From Bombilactobacillus bombi (GTDB taxonomy: Bacteria > Bacillota > Bacilli > Lactobacillales > Lactobacillaceae), in assembly GCF_964340835.1 (NCBI RefSeq), contig NZ_OZ204251.1: a stretch of 64,000 nt of DNA, one strand, 5' to 3'. The stretch's first letter is position 1; each line of letters starts with the position of its first letter. The notes under the pieces are model-generated. The model did no database searches, was not told the DNA's origin, and worked only from the letters and a program-made list of their open reading frames with translations. Of the stretch, positions 51,405 through 60,707 are shown in pieces. The position numbers and the translations under genes were made by a program.

Positions 51405-54400
51405 AAATAGAATTACGTAATTCATACGTAATAGTCCCATGATATTTGCCAGATTCAGGTCTTAAAGTTGTAGGAATATCAAGTTGAATCACAGGCTGAC
51501 CATTGTCAGTTAATGACCACTGATATTTAGAATTGAATTTAGATCCAGAATGATCTTTTAATATAACTGAAGTACCCTCACCAAACTTGATTCCTTTGTA
51601 GTCAAATTCAATGCCAGTTAAACCTTTATTACCATTAACAGACTTAAATTGGCTGCCATAAGCCAACAATTGCCAGTCACTATTAATCGCGCGTGTATCA
51701 TCAACTTCAAATTTTTGGGCACTCTTAGATTTTTGTAAGCCAAAGTAAGTTGGATAGTTAATAAGATTAAATTCAACATCTTCTGGTGTTTTAATTAAAG
51801 TTAAATATCCAGCTTCACTTGGCACCCACACATAAGTGTGAGTACTAGATCCATCTCCCTGATAGTTACTTAAAACATTAGCTTTGATAGTGTCGCCAGA
51901 AGGATGATAATCATCATTAGTTAATACTTCTTGCCAATCAGAAGTTCTGCTAACATAATTAGGATTTTCCGGAAAAGAAGTATCTCCTCCGGGAGCAGCT
52001 GGTAATTGTGAATTCTTTAAATTGGTCTTTGGTCCAAGGATTATTTTCCATAAACTATTATCTTGACCAAAGATGCCAGTAGTATTAGCTCCCTGACTTA
52101 TTTCCATTTTGCTCAGATCTAAACTCAATAATTTCTTATCATAAAAGAACATTGCATAAAAATTAGTAACCTCACTTGTATCCATATTAGATAAACCAGA
52201 AATTGTTGTTAAATTCTTCATCCCATAAAACATGGATTTAATACTATTTTTTGCAACCACTCCGGGTTTAATGTCAATAGTTTTAATATCGTCTAAAGCA
52301 GAATACCAGGGCCAGTCTTTCACACCAGTACTATTAACATCAATAATATGAGGATAAATCGTCAATGTATTATTGTCTAATAACCACCAACGTTGATCCC
52401 AAACATAAGTTTCAGAGGGATTAATAGTTCCCCTAGGATATTTAGCAATTAAGTCCTTAACTGTTAACGCATCTCCAGTAGGATTATAGACACCACCATT
52501 GCCCACAGCTTGCCATTTACTCGTATTATTGTAGTGTTTATCAGCAAGTTGACTTCCCGGCATGAGCATACTAGTTTTATCTGATCCGGGTGCATCTGGT
52601 AGACCACAATCGGCGGATAATTGAACTTTAGGCCCTAATGTCAACTGCCATAATTGAGTATCATTGGTAAACATATTGGAAGACGACGTTACTTTGCTCA
52701 TATCAAAATGACTAATATCTAACGTTTGTAATCCTGTACCCCAACTAGTCCGCATAAACATTTTATCCATTTTAGTAACGTTGGACGTATTAAAATTACT
52801 TAAATCTAAGGTCGTCAAATACGGCGTCCATTGGAACATACCTGACATATCTATGACATTTTGAGTATTTAAAGTATTCAGATCAGGAAGCGAGCGCAAA
52901 GCTGTATCTGATTGAAACATATTACTCATATCAGTAACCGCTGCAGTATCCAAATTACCTAATCCATTAATTGAAGTTAAAGCCTTCATCCCCAAGAACA
53001 TACCAGCAGTACTATCAACTTTAACCCCGGGTTTAATATCTGCTGTTGTGATACTGGAACGATAGGAATCCCAAGGCCAGTCAGTCGATTTAATATTAGT
53101 CCCCTTATCTGCTTGTAAAGTAATATTATGTGGATAAATAATTAATTTATTATTATCAAGCACCCACCATCGGCTATCCCAAACATATGTCTGCTTATCA
53201 GCACCTTTTTGATATTTATTAATAATATCTTGTGCACTTAACAAGTTATCTGCGGTTACATCAGTATTCAAACTGTTTTTTGCATGCCATTTTTTGGTGC
53301 CTGTAGGATTATCTGGTAAACCTGGTGATTGAATAAAGCGGGTGTTTTTTCCTAAGGTTATTTCACTTATCTTAGTCTCTGCAAACATTGCTTCCGTGTC
53401 TTTTACGTTAGTCATATCTAACATACTAATATCTACACTAGTAAGGCTGGCATCCTTCCAAAACATTGCGTGCATATTAGTAGCATTATTAGTATTTAAC
53501 TTATCTAGCCCTTCAATAGTAGTAAGGTTGGTCATATGAGCAAACATATTTTGTAGATTAGCATTGTTTGCTGTAGATACATTGCCTTTGAATATCACTT
53601 TTTCAATAATTGAATCCTGAGCTTCCCAAGGCCATTTGGGCGCAATAGCTGAGCCATTGTATGGATAATCGATAGTATGAGTATAAATAGATAATATACC
53701 GCCTGTTACATCCCACCAATTTTGATCCCAGACATAAGTTTCAGAAGGATTGCTGTTTTTTGGAGGATATTTAGCGATTAGTTCTCGAACGGTTAAAGAA
53801 TCACCTGCGGGATTGTTAACATCGCCTAAGCCAACCGCTTGCCATTTATTAGTATTATTATAATTATTACCAATACTCCGGCCATCCCCTGGTGCTTCTG
53901 GAAGACCACAATTATCCACTAATTGTACTGCTGGACCTAACTTTATTTGCCGCAAAGTTGAGCAACCACTGAAGATGTCGTTTTCCTTAGTCATGCTACT
54001 CATATTAAAACTATTCAAATCCACAGATGTTAACTTGCCATCATTATAGAATAAACTGTCCATTGTATGAACTTTGTCAGTAGTAAACTTATTGAGTCCA
54101 TCAATTTCTGTTAGATTAGAACAACCACTAAAGATACTACCCATTTCTGTTAGGTTGGGCGTATTAAAATTGCTCACGTCAAGTTTGGTTAAAGCTTCAC
54201 AGTTAGAAAACATATTACGCATATCATTGACTTTATCAGCCTTAAATTGATTACTTAAATCTAAGCTGGCTAATGAACTATCATCTTTAAACATTGAAAA
54301 CATTGATGTTACTTGACTAGTATCAAAGCCATTCAAACCATCGATACTAGTTAACGAACTCATTCCTTGAAACATACCTTGAAGAGAGTTTATTGCACTG

Positions 54401-57400
54401 ACATTGGATGCCAAAGATACTTTAGTAATATTGCTCCGTAGACCATCCCATGGCCAAGAAGAAGCAGCAGATGCATTTATATCAATTTGGTGCGGATAAA
54501 TTGTCAATGTTCCACTTTTGGAATCAAAATCCCACCAATTATTTTCCCAGACGTAAGTTTCTTTTGGACCTACTTTATTAGTATATAAAGCAATAATATC
54601 TTTATTAGTCAAAGCTTTACCCTTAGGTGCTATGACAGTTCCGCCATTATTAATATCAACGCTGCGCCATTTAGTTGATACCTGTGTAGAGCTTGTATCA
54701 CCAGGTTTTAATTGAGCTGCTGTCAAATCAGGATCTTGAACAAATTTAGTTTTATCACTTAAAGTTAATTCTGCTAATCGATAATCTAAGTAAAACATAT
54801 TTTCGGTATTTTCAACTTTAGACATGTCAACATTACTTAAATCCAGAGATTTTAATTTATAACAATATCTGAACATAGTACGCATATTAGTTACGTTGCT
54901 AGTGTTTAAATTCTTTATCCCGCTTATTTCATCAATGGCTACTTCGCCTTGGAACATAGCCTCCATGTCTTGAACTTTACTTGTATCTAAATTTTCTAAG
55001 CCGTTTATCTTCTTTACCTTACTCATATCTTGAAACATATATTGAGTGGTATATTGATTATCTGCATTTTTAGCACTAACAATAACTCCAGGTTTAATGT
55101 CTACTTTTTTCACACTATCCTTTACACTATACCAGTCCCAATCTTTAAGTGAGTTAATAGTAGTGTTAATATTGTGAGCGTAAATTGACAACGTACCATC
55201 ACTATCAAGATTCCACCATTTTGCTTTATCAAGAACATAGTTTTCTTGAGCAGCTCCATTTTTATATTTATCTGCTAATTCAGAGGAAGTGAGCATAATA
55301 CCATTAGGACTCGTCTTTGTCCCACTGCCAACTCCATGCCAATTACCAGTATCCGCAGTTTTAAGAGGCAAGGCTATATCACTAGGAAAACAAGTGTTAG
55401 GACCTAATACAAAGGATGATAAGCCTGTCGCTCCATCTAACATTTTAGTGGTAGAAGTTACTTGTCTCATATCCATTGAAGTGAGATCTAAATCTGTTAA
55501 TTTAGGCATCCCTTGAAACATATAATCCAAAGATTGAAAAGCGGTCACTCCTGTTTCAAAAACTACTTTATTGATATCAGCGCGTTGATTATCCCAAGGC
55601 CAATCAGCAGCACTTTTGGCATTTAGATTGATATCATGATCATGAATTGTCAAAGTTCCATTTTTGACATCCCACCAGGGCTTAAGATTAGCGATTGTCT
55701 GTCCCTTAATACCATAATTATCTTCAGCTGTAATAGTAAAGGGCTGATTAGAAGTACTAGTATCATTATTTTTAATATCACTAGGTAAGTTAGCTTGAAA
55801 ACTAATATTAGATCCCGGTGAGCTATTAATAATGCGGTTTTCATGTCCTAGCGTAGTCGTAGGAGTTTCAATATTTAAAGGAGCAGTCTTCGTTGCACCA
55901 GTTGTGTCCGTATAAGTAATTGTTAAATCTAAATAATTAATATCATTACCATGAGACAAAGGATCACTAATAGTGCCATTGATCTTATTTTTAACACTAT
56001 ACATATCATCAATCTTTAAAGTTGGTGGATTAGGATAGTTAATCTTGTTTGTTACATTTAAAGTATCTTCAGAATTAACCTTATTAGAACTAGCAATAGT
56101 ATAACTGGCATTAGCAATATTGCTTTTAGCTTCATATCTTGCAGCTGTTGTATCTTCTGGAAATTTATTATCAGCTGTCTTCGTAAAAGCTCCATTAATC
56201 ACAAAAGTATAAATATGTCCGTAAAAATTCTTATCTTTCAAAGCGGCTTCGGTAGCTTTAATAGTTAAATTATTAGAGCTATCAACTTTAGCCGTAAAGG
56301 TTTTACTGTCGTAAGTTTTCTTGCTTTCGTCAGTAATAGTAATTTTATCAATGACGTCGGCAGCAGTTCCAGGTGAATCAGGCGTTAAAGTCCAAATTGG
56401 ATCGAGCTTATCTGTAATCTGATAGTTACTTAAATATCCACTAGATTTTTCAGTAATGAATTGGGAAATTGTATATAAAGGACGTACTTGCCAGATGTCC
56501 ACTGCACTTGTACCTGAAACTGCCTTAGGAGCAAGTAACTGATTTTTAAAATTATTAACATTACTGCGGGGCTTAGTTAAATCAGGAATTTCCCACGTAC
56601 GGGGATCTAATCTGGAAGTCATCATATTGGTGACTTGAATAGGGACTTGATCTGACTTAGTTAAACTCCTTGTAGTCGCTGTATCATCTTCAATTCCCGT
56701 TTTATTGGCTTTAGGGATGGTTACATCAACCATCGAACCTAATTCAAATCCAGTATCTATCTGAAAATATGAAGTTCCACTAAAAGAATAACTCAAACTC
56801 GATTTATCACTAAAAGTACCCGTAAACTTAACTGTGTCTCCTTTAACATTTCTTGCTCCAGATAAGTTAGTCAAACCGCCAGATCCCGCATTGTACTCCA
56901 AATCAGTATTAGGCGCACAATAAATTTGGTCAAAGGCAGCCAAATTCATACTGACAACTTTTAAACTATTAACATTAGCAAAGGTTAAATGTCCAGATAC
57001 ACTAGCAGGAGTGTTGGTCCCATGTTCTAAAAAATTAACTGTTGCTGCAGCACTCATATTGTTGGCTGTCCCATGAAGCTGCAGATGTCCTACAGGAGTT
57101 GCTTTAATCCAGTCAATAGTTCCGGCAGTGGTAACAACTACACTAGCATCCATTGATTTGCCTTTATTAGAAAATCCAATATTGGTATATAAAATTGTAA
57201 ATCTCATATTACCTGAACCAGATGGTGTAAACTTCAACGTATTCGCATCATCATCAGAATCCAAAGCAGCACGATTAGCCCCACTTACATTGGAGACAGA
57301 TATCTGAGTTTGCGCACTAAGCGTTGGCGAAAAGGCATACTTACTATCAATCTGAGTTTTTAAATTCGTACTGACTTTAGGCCATTGTGTTAAATTAGTA

Positions 57401-57516
57401 CCAAAAGCGGCCCTAGCTGGCATTACTGTTGTAAATAACAACCAAATCAACTCAATAATTACTACACTAGCTAAGAATGCTTTGTTCTTATGCTCAATCT
57501 TAAATTTATAAAGCAT
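51403..57516 (-). CDS. Giant BspA-repeat surface protein with WxL-like C-terminus
   Basis: The 2,037-aa secreted protein has a signal peptide (cleavage about ARA-AFG, residue 36), a beta-rich N-terminal adhesin region (about 40-330), a fimbrial isopeptide-type domain (about 340-500, LSNYQITDKLDPIWTL), an Ig-like domain (500-605), and six modules that begin at WW614, WW767, WW994, WW1267, WW1450 and WW1710. Each module has G-x-L-x-IYxHxID, WPW, then BspA/DUF285 leucine-rich repeats (SVT-MFxxxxxLxSLDLS), a GLP-x-APG loop and a TYVW end. There is no LPXTG. The C-terminus holds DWQLL (W1948) and GTITYELRNS, a WxL-like wall-binding domain. AAGGAGAAGAT precedes the ATG. It is probably a host- or matrix-binding adhesin. 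Confidence 0.88.
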   Translation of the reverse strand: MLYKFKIEHKNKAFLASVVIIELIWLLFTTVMPARAAFGTNLTQWPKVSTNLKTQIDSKYAFSPTLSAQTQISVSNVSGANRAALDSDDDANTLKFTPSGSGNMRFTILYTNIGFSNKGKSMDASVVVTTAGTIDWIKATPVGHLQLHGTANNMSAAATVNFLEHGTNTPASVSGHLTFANVNSLKVVSMNLAAFDQIYCAPNTDLEYNAGSGGLTNLSGARNVKGDTVKFTGTFSDKSSLSYSFSGTSYFQIDTGFELGSMVDVTIPKANKTGIEDDTATTRSLTKSDQVPIQVTNMMTSRLDPRTWEIPDLTKPRSNVNNFKNQLLAPKAVSGTSAVDIWQVRPLYTISQFITEKSSGYLSNYQITDKLDPIWTLTPDSPGTAADVIDKITITDESKKTYDSKTFTAKVDSSNNLTIKATEAALKDKNFYGHIYTFVINGAFTKTADNKFPEDTTAARYEAKSNIANASYTIASSNKVNSEDTLNVTNKINYPNPPTLKIDDMYSVKNKINGTISDPLSHGNDINYLDLTITYTDTTGATKTAPLNIETPTTTLGHENRIINSSPGSNISFQANLPSDIKNNDTSTSNQPFTITAEDNYGIKGQTIANLKPWWDVKNGTLTIHDHDINLNAKSAADWPWDNQRADINKVVFETGVTAFQSLDYMFQGMPKLTDLDLTSMDMRQVTSTTKMLDGATGLSSFVLGPNTCFPSDIALPLKTADTGNWHGVGSGTKTSPNGIMLTSSELADKYKNGAAQENYVLDKAKWWNLDSDGTLSIYAHNINTTINSLKDWDWYSVKDSVKKVDIKPGVIVSAKNADNQYTTQYMFQDMSKVKKINGLENLDTSKVQDMEAMFQGEVAIDEISGIKNLNTSNVTNMRTMFRYCYKLKSLDLSNVDMSKVENTENMFYLDYRLAELTLSDKTKFVQDPDLTAAQLKPGDTSSTQVSTKWRSVDINNGGTVIAPKGKALTNKDIIALYTNKVGPKETYVWENNWWDFDSKSGTLTIYPHQIDINASAASSWPWDGLRSNITKVSLASNVSAINSLQGMFQGMSSLTSIDGLNGFDTSQVTSMFSMFKDDSSLASLDLSNQFKADKVNDMRNMFSNCEALTKLDVSNFNTPNLTEMGSIFSGCSNLTEIDGLNKFTTDKVHTMDSLFYNDGKLTSVDLNSFNMSSMTKENDIFSGCSTLRQIKLGPAVQLVDNCGLPEAPGDGRSIGNNYNNTNKWQAVGLGDVNNPAGDSLTVRELIAKYPPKNSNPSETYVWDQNWWDVTGGILSIYTHTIDYPYNGSAIAPKWPWEAQDSIIEKVIFKGNVSTANNANLQNMFAHMTNLTTIEGLDKLNTNNATNMHAMFWKDASLTSVDISMLDMTNVKDTEAMFAETKISEITLGKNTRFIQSPGLPDNPTGTKKWHAKNSLNTDVTADNLLSAQDIINKYQKGADKQTYVWDSRWWVLDNNKLIIYPHNITLQADKGTNIKSTDWPWDSYRSSITTADIKPGVKVDSTAGMFLGMKALTSINGLGNLDTAAVTDMSNMFQSDTALRSLPDLNTLNTQNVIDMSGMFQWTPYLTTLDLSNFNTSNVTKMDKMFMRTSWGTGLQTLDISHFDMSKVTSSSNMFTNDTQLWQLTLGPKVQLSADCGLPDAPGSDKTSMLMPGSQLADKHYNNTSKWQAVGNGGVYNPTGDALTVKDLIAKYPRGTINPSETYVWDQRWWLLDNNTLTIYPHIIDVNSTGVKDWPWYSALDDIKTIDIKPGVVAKNSIKSMFYGMKNLTTISGLSNMDTSEVTNFYAMFFYDKKLLSLDLSKMEISQGANTTGIFGQDNSLWKIILGPKTNLKNSQLPAAPGGDTSFPENPNYVSRTSDWQEVLTNDDYHPSGDTIKANVLSNYQGDGSSTHTYVWVPSEAGYLTLIKTPEDVEFNLINYPTYFGLQKSKSAQKFEVDDTRAINSDWQLLAYGSQFKSVNGNKGLTGIEFDYKGIKFGEGTSVILKDHSGSKFNSKYQWSLTDNGQPVIQLDIPTTLRPESGKYHGTITYELRNSI

Positions 57517-57534
57517 ATCTTCTCCTTCTTTGAA

Positions 57535-57553
57535 ACAAATTGATATCTGCTTT
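57535..57553 (+). repeat. Direct repeat copy 2 flanking the giant surface protein gene
   Basis: ACAAATTGATATCTGCTTT differs from 51332-51350 at one base. It lies just upstream of the ribosome binding site of the surface protein gene. Confidence 0.6.
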
Positions 57554-58099
57554 ACACATTCAAGATAGATCAGAAAATACCCACAATTTACTGCAACTCA
57601 AACATTAAAAATCAAGTATTTCACAAACACCTATATAACTATTTGAGATACTGATTATAATAATCGTGTAGTAATAATTTAACTATAAAAAGTTTACAAT
57701 CAAATTAAACTACAAGCCGTGATAATTAATTGATTAATTAAGCTCAATTATGTGAAATAGTTATTATTGAATGCTTATTAACGCAGTAAAGAATTGAGCT
57801 TTTTGGCTGTTCTTGATTTTTTCATATTTAAAATTCAAGAATAGCACAAGTGAAATTACATTTATTTATCAATCTCAAGCTAAAAGTTCAAATAATAGTT
57901 AACCAATATTAAATTATTAACAAATACTTGAAAGCCCAATTTGGATAAAATTGTAATCCGAATATGTAAAACATTATAAACATTACAAATAATTGTAAAA
58001 TGTGTTAATTAAAGCACAATTTAATAATATATCTAATAGGCATAATTTGTAAAGTAATAATTGAGTAATAAATTATAGTTTCTACTTAATAGAAAAATA
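57554..58099. other. Very AT-rich spacer without genes
   Basis: No convincing reading frame is seen in either strand. It contains inverted repeats AAGCTCAATT (57740-57749) / AATTGAGCTT (57792-57801, followed by T residues) and GCTGTTCTTGA (57806-57816) / TCAAGAATAGC (57835-57845, one mismatch). The upstream control region of the giant surface protein gene must lie here, but I cannot assign a promoter among the many AT-rich candidates. Confidence 0.5.
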
Positions 58100-58130
58100 A
58101 AGAAGACTGGAAATTTATTCCAGTCTTCTT
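58100..58130 (-). terminator. gpmA terminator
   Basis: AAGAAGACTGG (58100-58110) and CCAGTCTTCTT (58120-58130) form a perfect 11-bp stem 33 bp after the gpmA stop, with T-rich sequence following on the minus strand. Confidence 0.85.
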
Positions 58131-58163
58131 CAATTAAAATATAATAAATAAATAATTAATAAA

Positions 58164-58853
58164 TTAACCTAATTTGTTCTTGCTCTTTACATTCAAGTGT
58201 TCATCTAAATCATACACAACAGGTTGGCCAGTAGCCATTTCCAAATTCATAATATCATCATCGGAAATATCTTCAATATACTTGGTCAAAGCACGTAAAG
58301 AATTACCATGAGCTGCAATGATTACATTTTTGCCATCAATTAAATCAGGGGCAATTTGATCTTCCCAGAAAGGAATAACCCGTTCCAAAGTAACTTTTAA
58401 GTTTTCTCCACCAGGAATAGCCCGTGGATCCAAATGGCTATAACGACGATCCTTAGCTGCAGAACCTTCATCAGTTTCTTTCAATAATGGTGGTAAAGTA
58501 TCATATGAACGACGCCAAATATGCACTTGTTCATCACCATATTTTTCAGCAGTTTCAGCTTTATTTAAGCCTTGTAAAGCACCATAGTGACGTTCATTCA
58601 AGCGCCAAGTTTTGGTTTCAGGAATCCACAATTGGCCGCATTCTTCTAAAGCATAATGCAAAGTCTTAATAGCGCGTGTCAAAACTGAAGTATAAGCTTG
58701 ATCAAATTCAATGCCTTCCGCTTTTAATAACTTACCAGCATTCTTAGCTTGCTTAACGCCTTCTTCACTTAAATCAACATCAACCCAACCAGTAAATTGG
58801 TTTGATAAATTCCATTCACTTTGACCGTGACGAATAAATACTAATTTTGCCAT
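58164..58853 (-). CDS. gpmA: 2,3-bisphosphoglycerate-dependent phosphoglycerate mutase
   Basis: GpmA (229 aa) interconverts 3- and 2-phosphoglycerate in glycolysis. The phosphohistidine motif LVFIRHGQSEWN, the RLNERHYGALQGLNK region and the second His in VIIAAHGNSLRALTKYI are present. The ATG at 58853 follows GGAAAAGGGG; longer in-frame readings pass through the promoter. It is transcribed alone from a full-consensus promoter, as expected for an abundant glycolytic enzyme. Confidence 0.96.
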   Translation of the reverse strand: MAKLVFIRHGQSEWNLSNQFTGWVDVDLSEEGVKQAKNAGKLLKAEGIEFDQAYTSVLTRAIKTLHYALEECGQLWIPETKTWRLNERHYGALQGLNKAETAEKYGDEQVHIWRRSYDTLPPLLKETDEGSAAKDRRYSHLDPRAIPGGENLKVTLERVIPFWEDQIAPDLIDGKNVIIAAHGNSLRALTKYIEDISDDDIMNLEMATGQPVVYDLDEHLNVKSKNKLG

Positions 58854-58889
58854 TAATATACCCCTTTTCCATTTACTATAACGCATCTT

Positions 58890-58918
58890 ATTATAAGTTT
58901 TCAGAAAATGTGTGTCAA
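58890..58918 (-). promoter_or_regulatory. gpmA promoter (full consensus)
   Basis: TTGACA (58913-58918) and TATAAT (58890-58895) are separated by exactly 17 bp, the strongest sigma-A promoter in the window. Confidence 0.88.
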
Positions 58919-58949
58919 TGCACATTCTCAATTATTGTCCACAATAAAA

Positions 58950-58982
58950 GGCGACTGAAGCAATATTACGCTTCAGCCACCT
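58950..58982 (-). terminator. Terminator of the Q/P/N-rich protein gene
   Basis: CTGAAGC (58955-58961) and GCTTCAG (58970-58976), extended by a GG/CC pair, form a stem that is followed by CTTTTATT on the minus strand. Confidence 0.65.
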
Positions 58983-59020
58983 AGCAAATAAAGCAACAAA
59001 GTAGTTACTTTAATTTTATC

Positions 59021-60637
59021 CTAGTAGTTATTATTATTAGGAACTTCATCCTCACTCTTATCAGGCACAGGAATAATTGAAACATTAACTTTCCCTTGTG
59101 TAGTTTGGCTAATATCTTGTTGCGCTGTTTCACTATTAACTAAAATGCCTTCTGTTAATTGGGCAGGATTCTCTAAAATTTGTGCCAATTGTTGACTTTC
59201 AGCATTGTAATCATCAACATAAGGCAACACCTTGAATTGAGCATTAACTTGTTCTAGCAAAACTTGATAAACAGGCGAACTCAAAGGCACAATAATTGTT
59301 GAATTATTATCAAGAACTTTTTCTGCTAGCCACCAAGCAATAAATTCCTGTTCAGTATCAAAACTCTTTACTAAAATATTGGACCGATTCATTACTTGAA
59401 TATATGGTTCTCCACCAACATGACTCTTCACAATAGCCAAAGAATTGTCTAAGCGATAAAAGAACTCATCCATCACCTTATTAGGATCTTTAGGGTTGAA
59501 GACCTGAGTTAAGCGATTAATTCCTTGCTCATCAAGATAATCAGTACTAATAATTTCTCCATCATGATAGTGATTAATATTAGCTGGTCGACCATCAATA
59601 TCTTTGACAATTTTCATTACTAAAGTATTTCCCACATATACACGATCAATGTTATGTTCATTGTCACTTTCAATATGCGCTTGGGGACTAATCTCAATAC
59701 CCGTATTAGGTCCTTGAATCGGCTGTGCACTTTGCACACCTTCAGTTTGAAAATAAGTATAAATATTTAATAAGTTAGACTCAGGATTAATAATGCCATC
59801 ATCTAAGTACGACTGCCAAAGTCCATCTAAGTTTTCATCATAGTTTAAAGTGACTATTGACGGCAAAACATTATGATCATCTAAGTAATAAGCCAAATCA
59901 GCAATTTGATTCCGCTTTTCATCTTGAGAGTCAATCAAGCTTTCTTGCAGAATAAAATAATTACGATCATGATTGAAAAAGACATCTCCTGAAATCATGT
60001 CAGTTCCAAACCAATGCCGCAAGGATTCATTAATTCTTTGAATTTTCTGCACTTCTAAATCAATTGCACTGTGATCCAAATGTACAGATTGCTTACTCTG
60101 AATTAAATGACTGTAAAAAGTTCGACTGCTTAACAGCTGAACTTTAAGTTGGCTTTTAAGTTCTTTTTGCTGGGATTCCAAATCTTTTAACTGATTCTCA
60201 GTATATTCCCAATTCTCTAAAGAACCATATGGATGCTCAACAGAATCTGGAGCTTGAGTGCTCAAAGGCGGCTGCTGAGACATTGGTGGTACTGGCATTG
60301 GACCCGTTGCACTACCAGCAGGAGATTGAGGCTGGGGCTGCATTGGTGGTTGTTGGGGTTGTTGAACAAATTGATTTTGCTGTGTATCAGCTGGTACTTG
60401 CTCCACTGGCGCAGTATCATCTTGATGATTGTTAACTGGATATTCCGGAACATCTTGAAAGTATTGATTAGGCTCCGGCTGTGAATTAGGTTGAAAATTA
60501 TTAGGTTGTTGCATATTAGCAGCATTCCCAGGCTGGGGCTGATTTACAGGGGGCTGGTTATTAGGCTGCTGTTGATTGTTAGGTTGTTGATTTTGATCTT
60601 GTGGCTGCTGTTTTTTCCCATGTTTAAATAATGCCAT
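59021..60637 (-). CDS. Q/P/N-rich cytoplasmic protein with glycosyltransferase-accessory-like domain
   Basis: The first 130 residues of this 538-aa protein are low complexity (Gln, Pro, Asn, with many NNQQQ and PQPQ runs). A coiled coil follows (about 145-215, LKDLESQQKELKSQLKVQ). The rest contains paired strands of the type DGRPANINHYHDGEIISTDYLDEQGINRLTQVF and FDTEQEFIAWWLAEKVL, which remind me of the N-terminal domain of TarM/GtfB/Asp1-like glycosyltransferase proteins (DUF1975-like). No GT4 catalytic half is present. There is no signal peptide or membrane span. I cannot assign a function. AGTGAGGTATCATT precedes the ATG. Confidence 0.75.
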   Translation of the reverse strand: MALFKHGKKQQPQDQNQQPNNQQQPNNQPPVNQPQPGNAANMQQPNNFQPNSQPEPNQYFQDVPEYPVNNHQDDTAPVEQVPADTQQNQFVQQPQQPPMQPQPQSPAGSATGPMPVPPMSQQPPLSTQAPDSVEHPYGSLENWEYTENQLKDLESQQKELKSQLKVQLLSSRTFYSHLIQSKQSVHLDHSAIDLEVQKIQRINESLRHWFGTDMISGDVFFNHDRNYFILQESLIDSQDEKRNQIADLAYYLDDHNVLPSIVTLNYDENLDGLWQSYLDDGIINPESNLLNIYTYFQTEGVQSAQPIQGPNTGIEISPQAHIESDNEHNIDRVYVGNTLVMKIVKDIDGRPANINHYHDGEIISTDYLDEQGINRLTQVFNPKDPNKVMDEFFYRLDNSLAIVKSHVGGEPYIQVMNRSNILVKSFDTEQEFIAWWLAEKVLDNNSTIIVPLSSPVYQVLLEQVNAQFKVLPYVDDYNAESQQLAQILENPAQLTEGILVNSETAQQDISQTTQGKVNVSIIPVPDKSEDEVPNNNNY

Positions 60638-60707
60638 AATGATACCTCACTCTTCAAAGTCCTAATACTATAATAACACTTATCTAATAATACCAAAACA
60701 GGTAATT

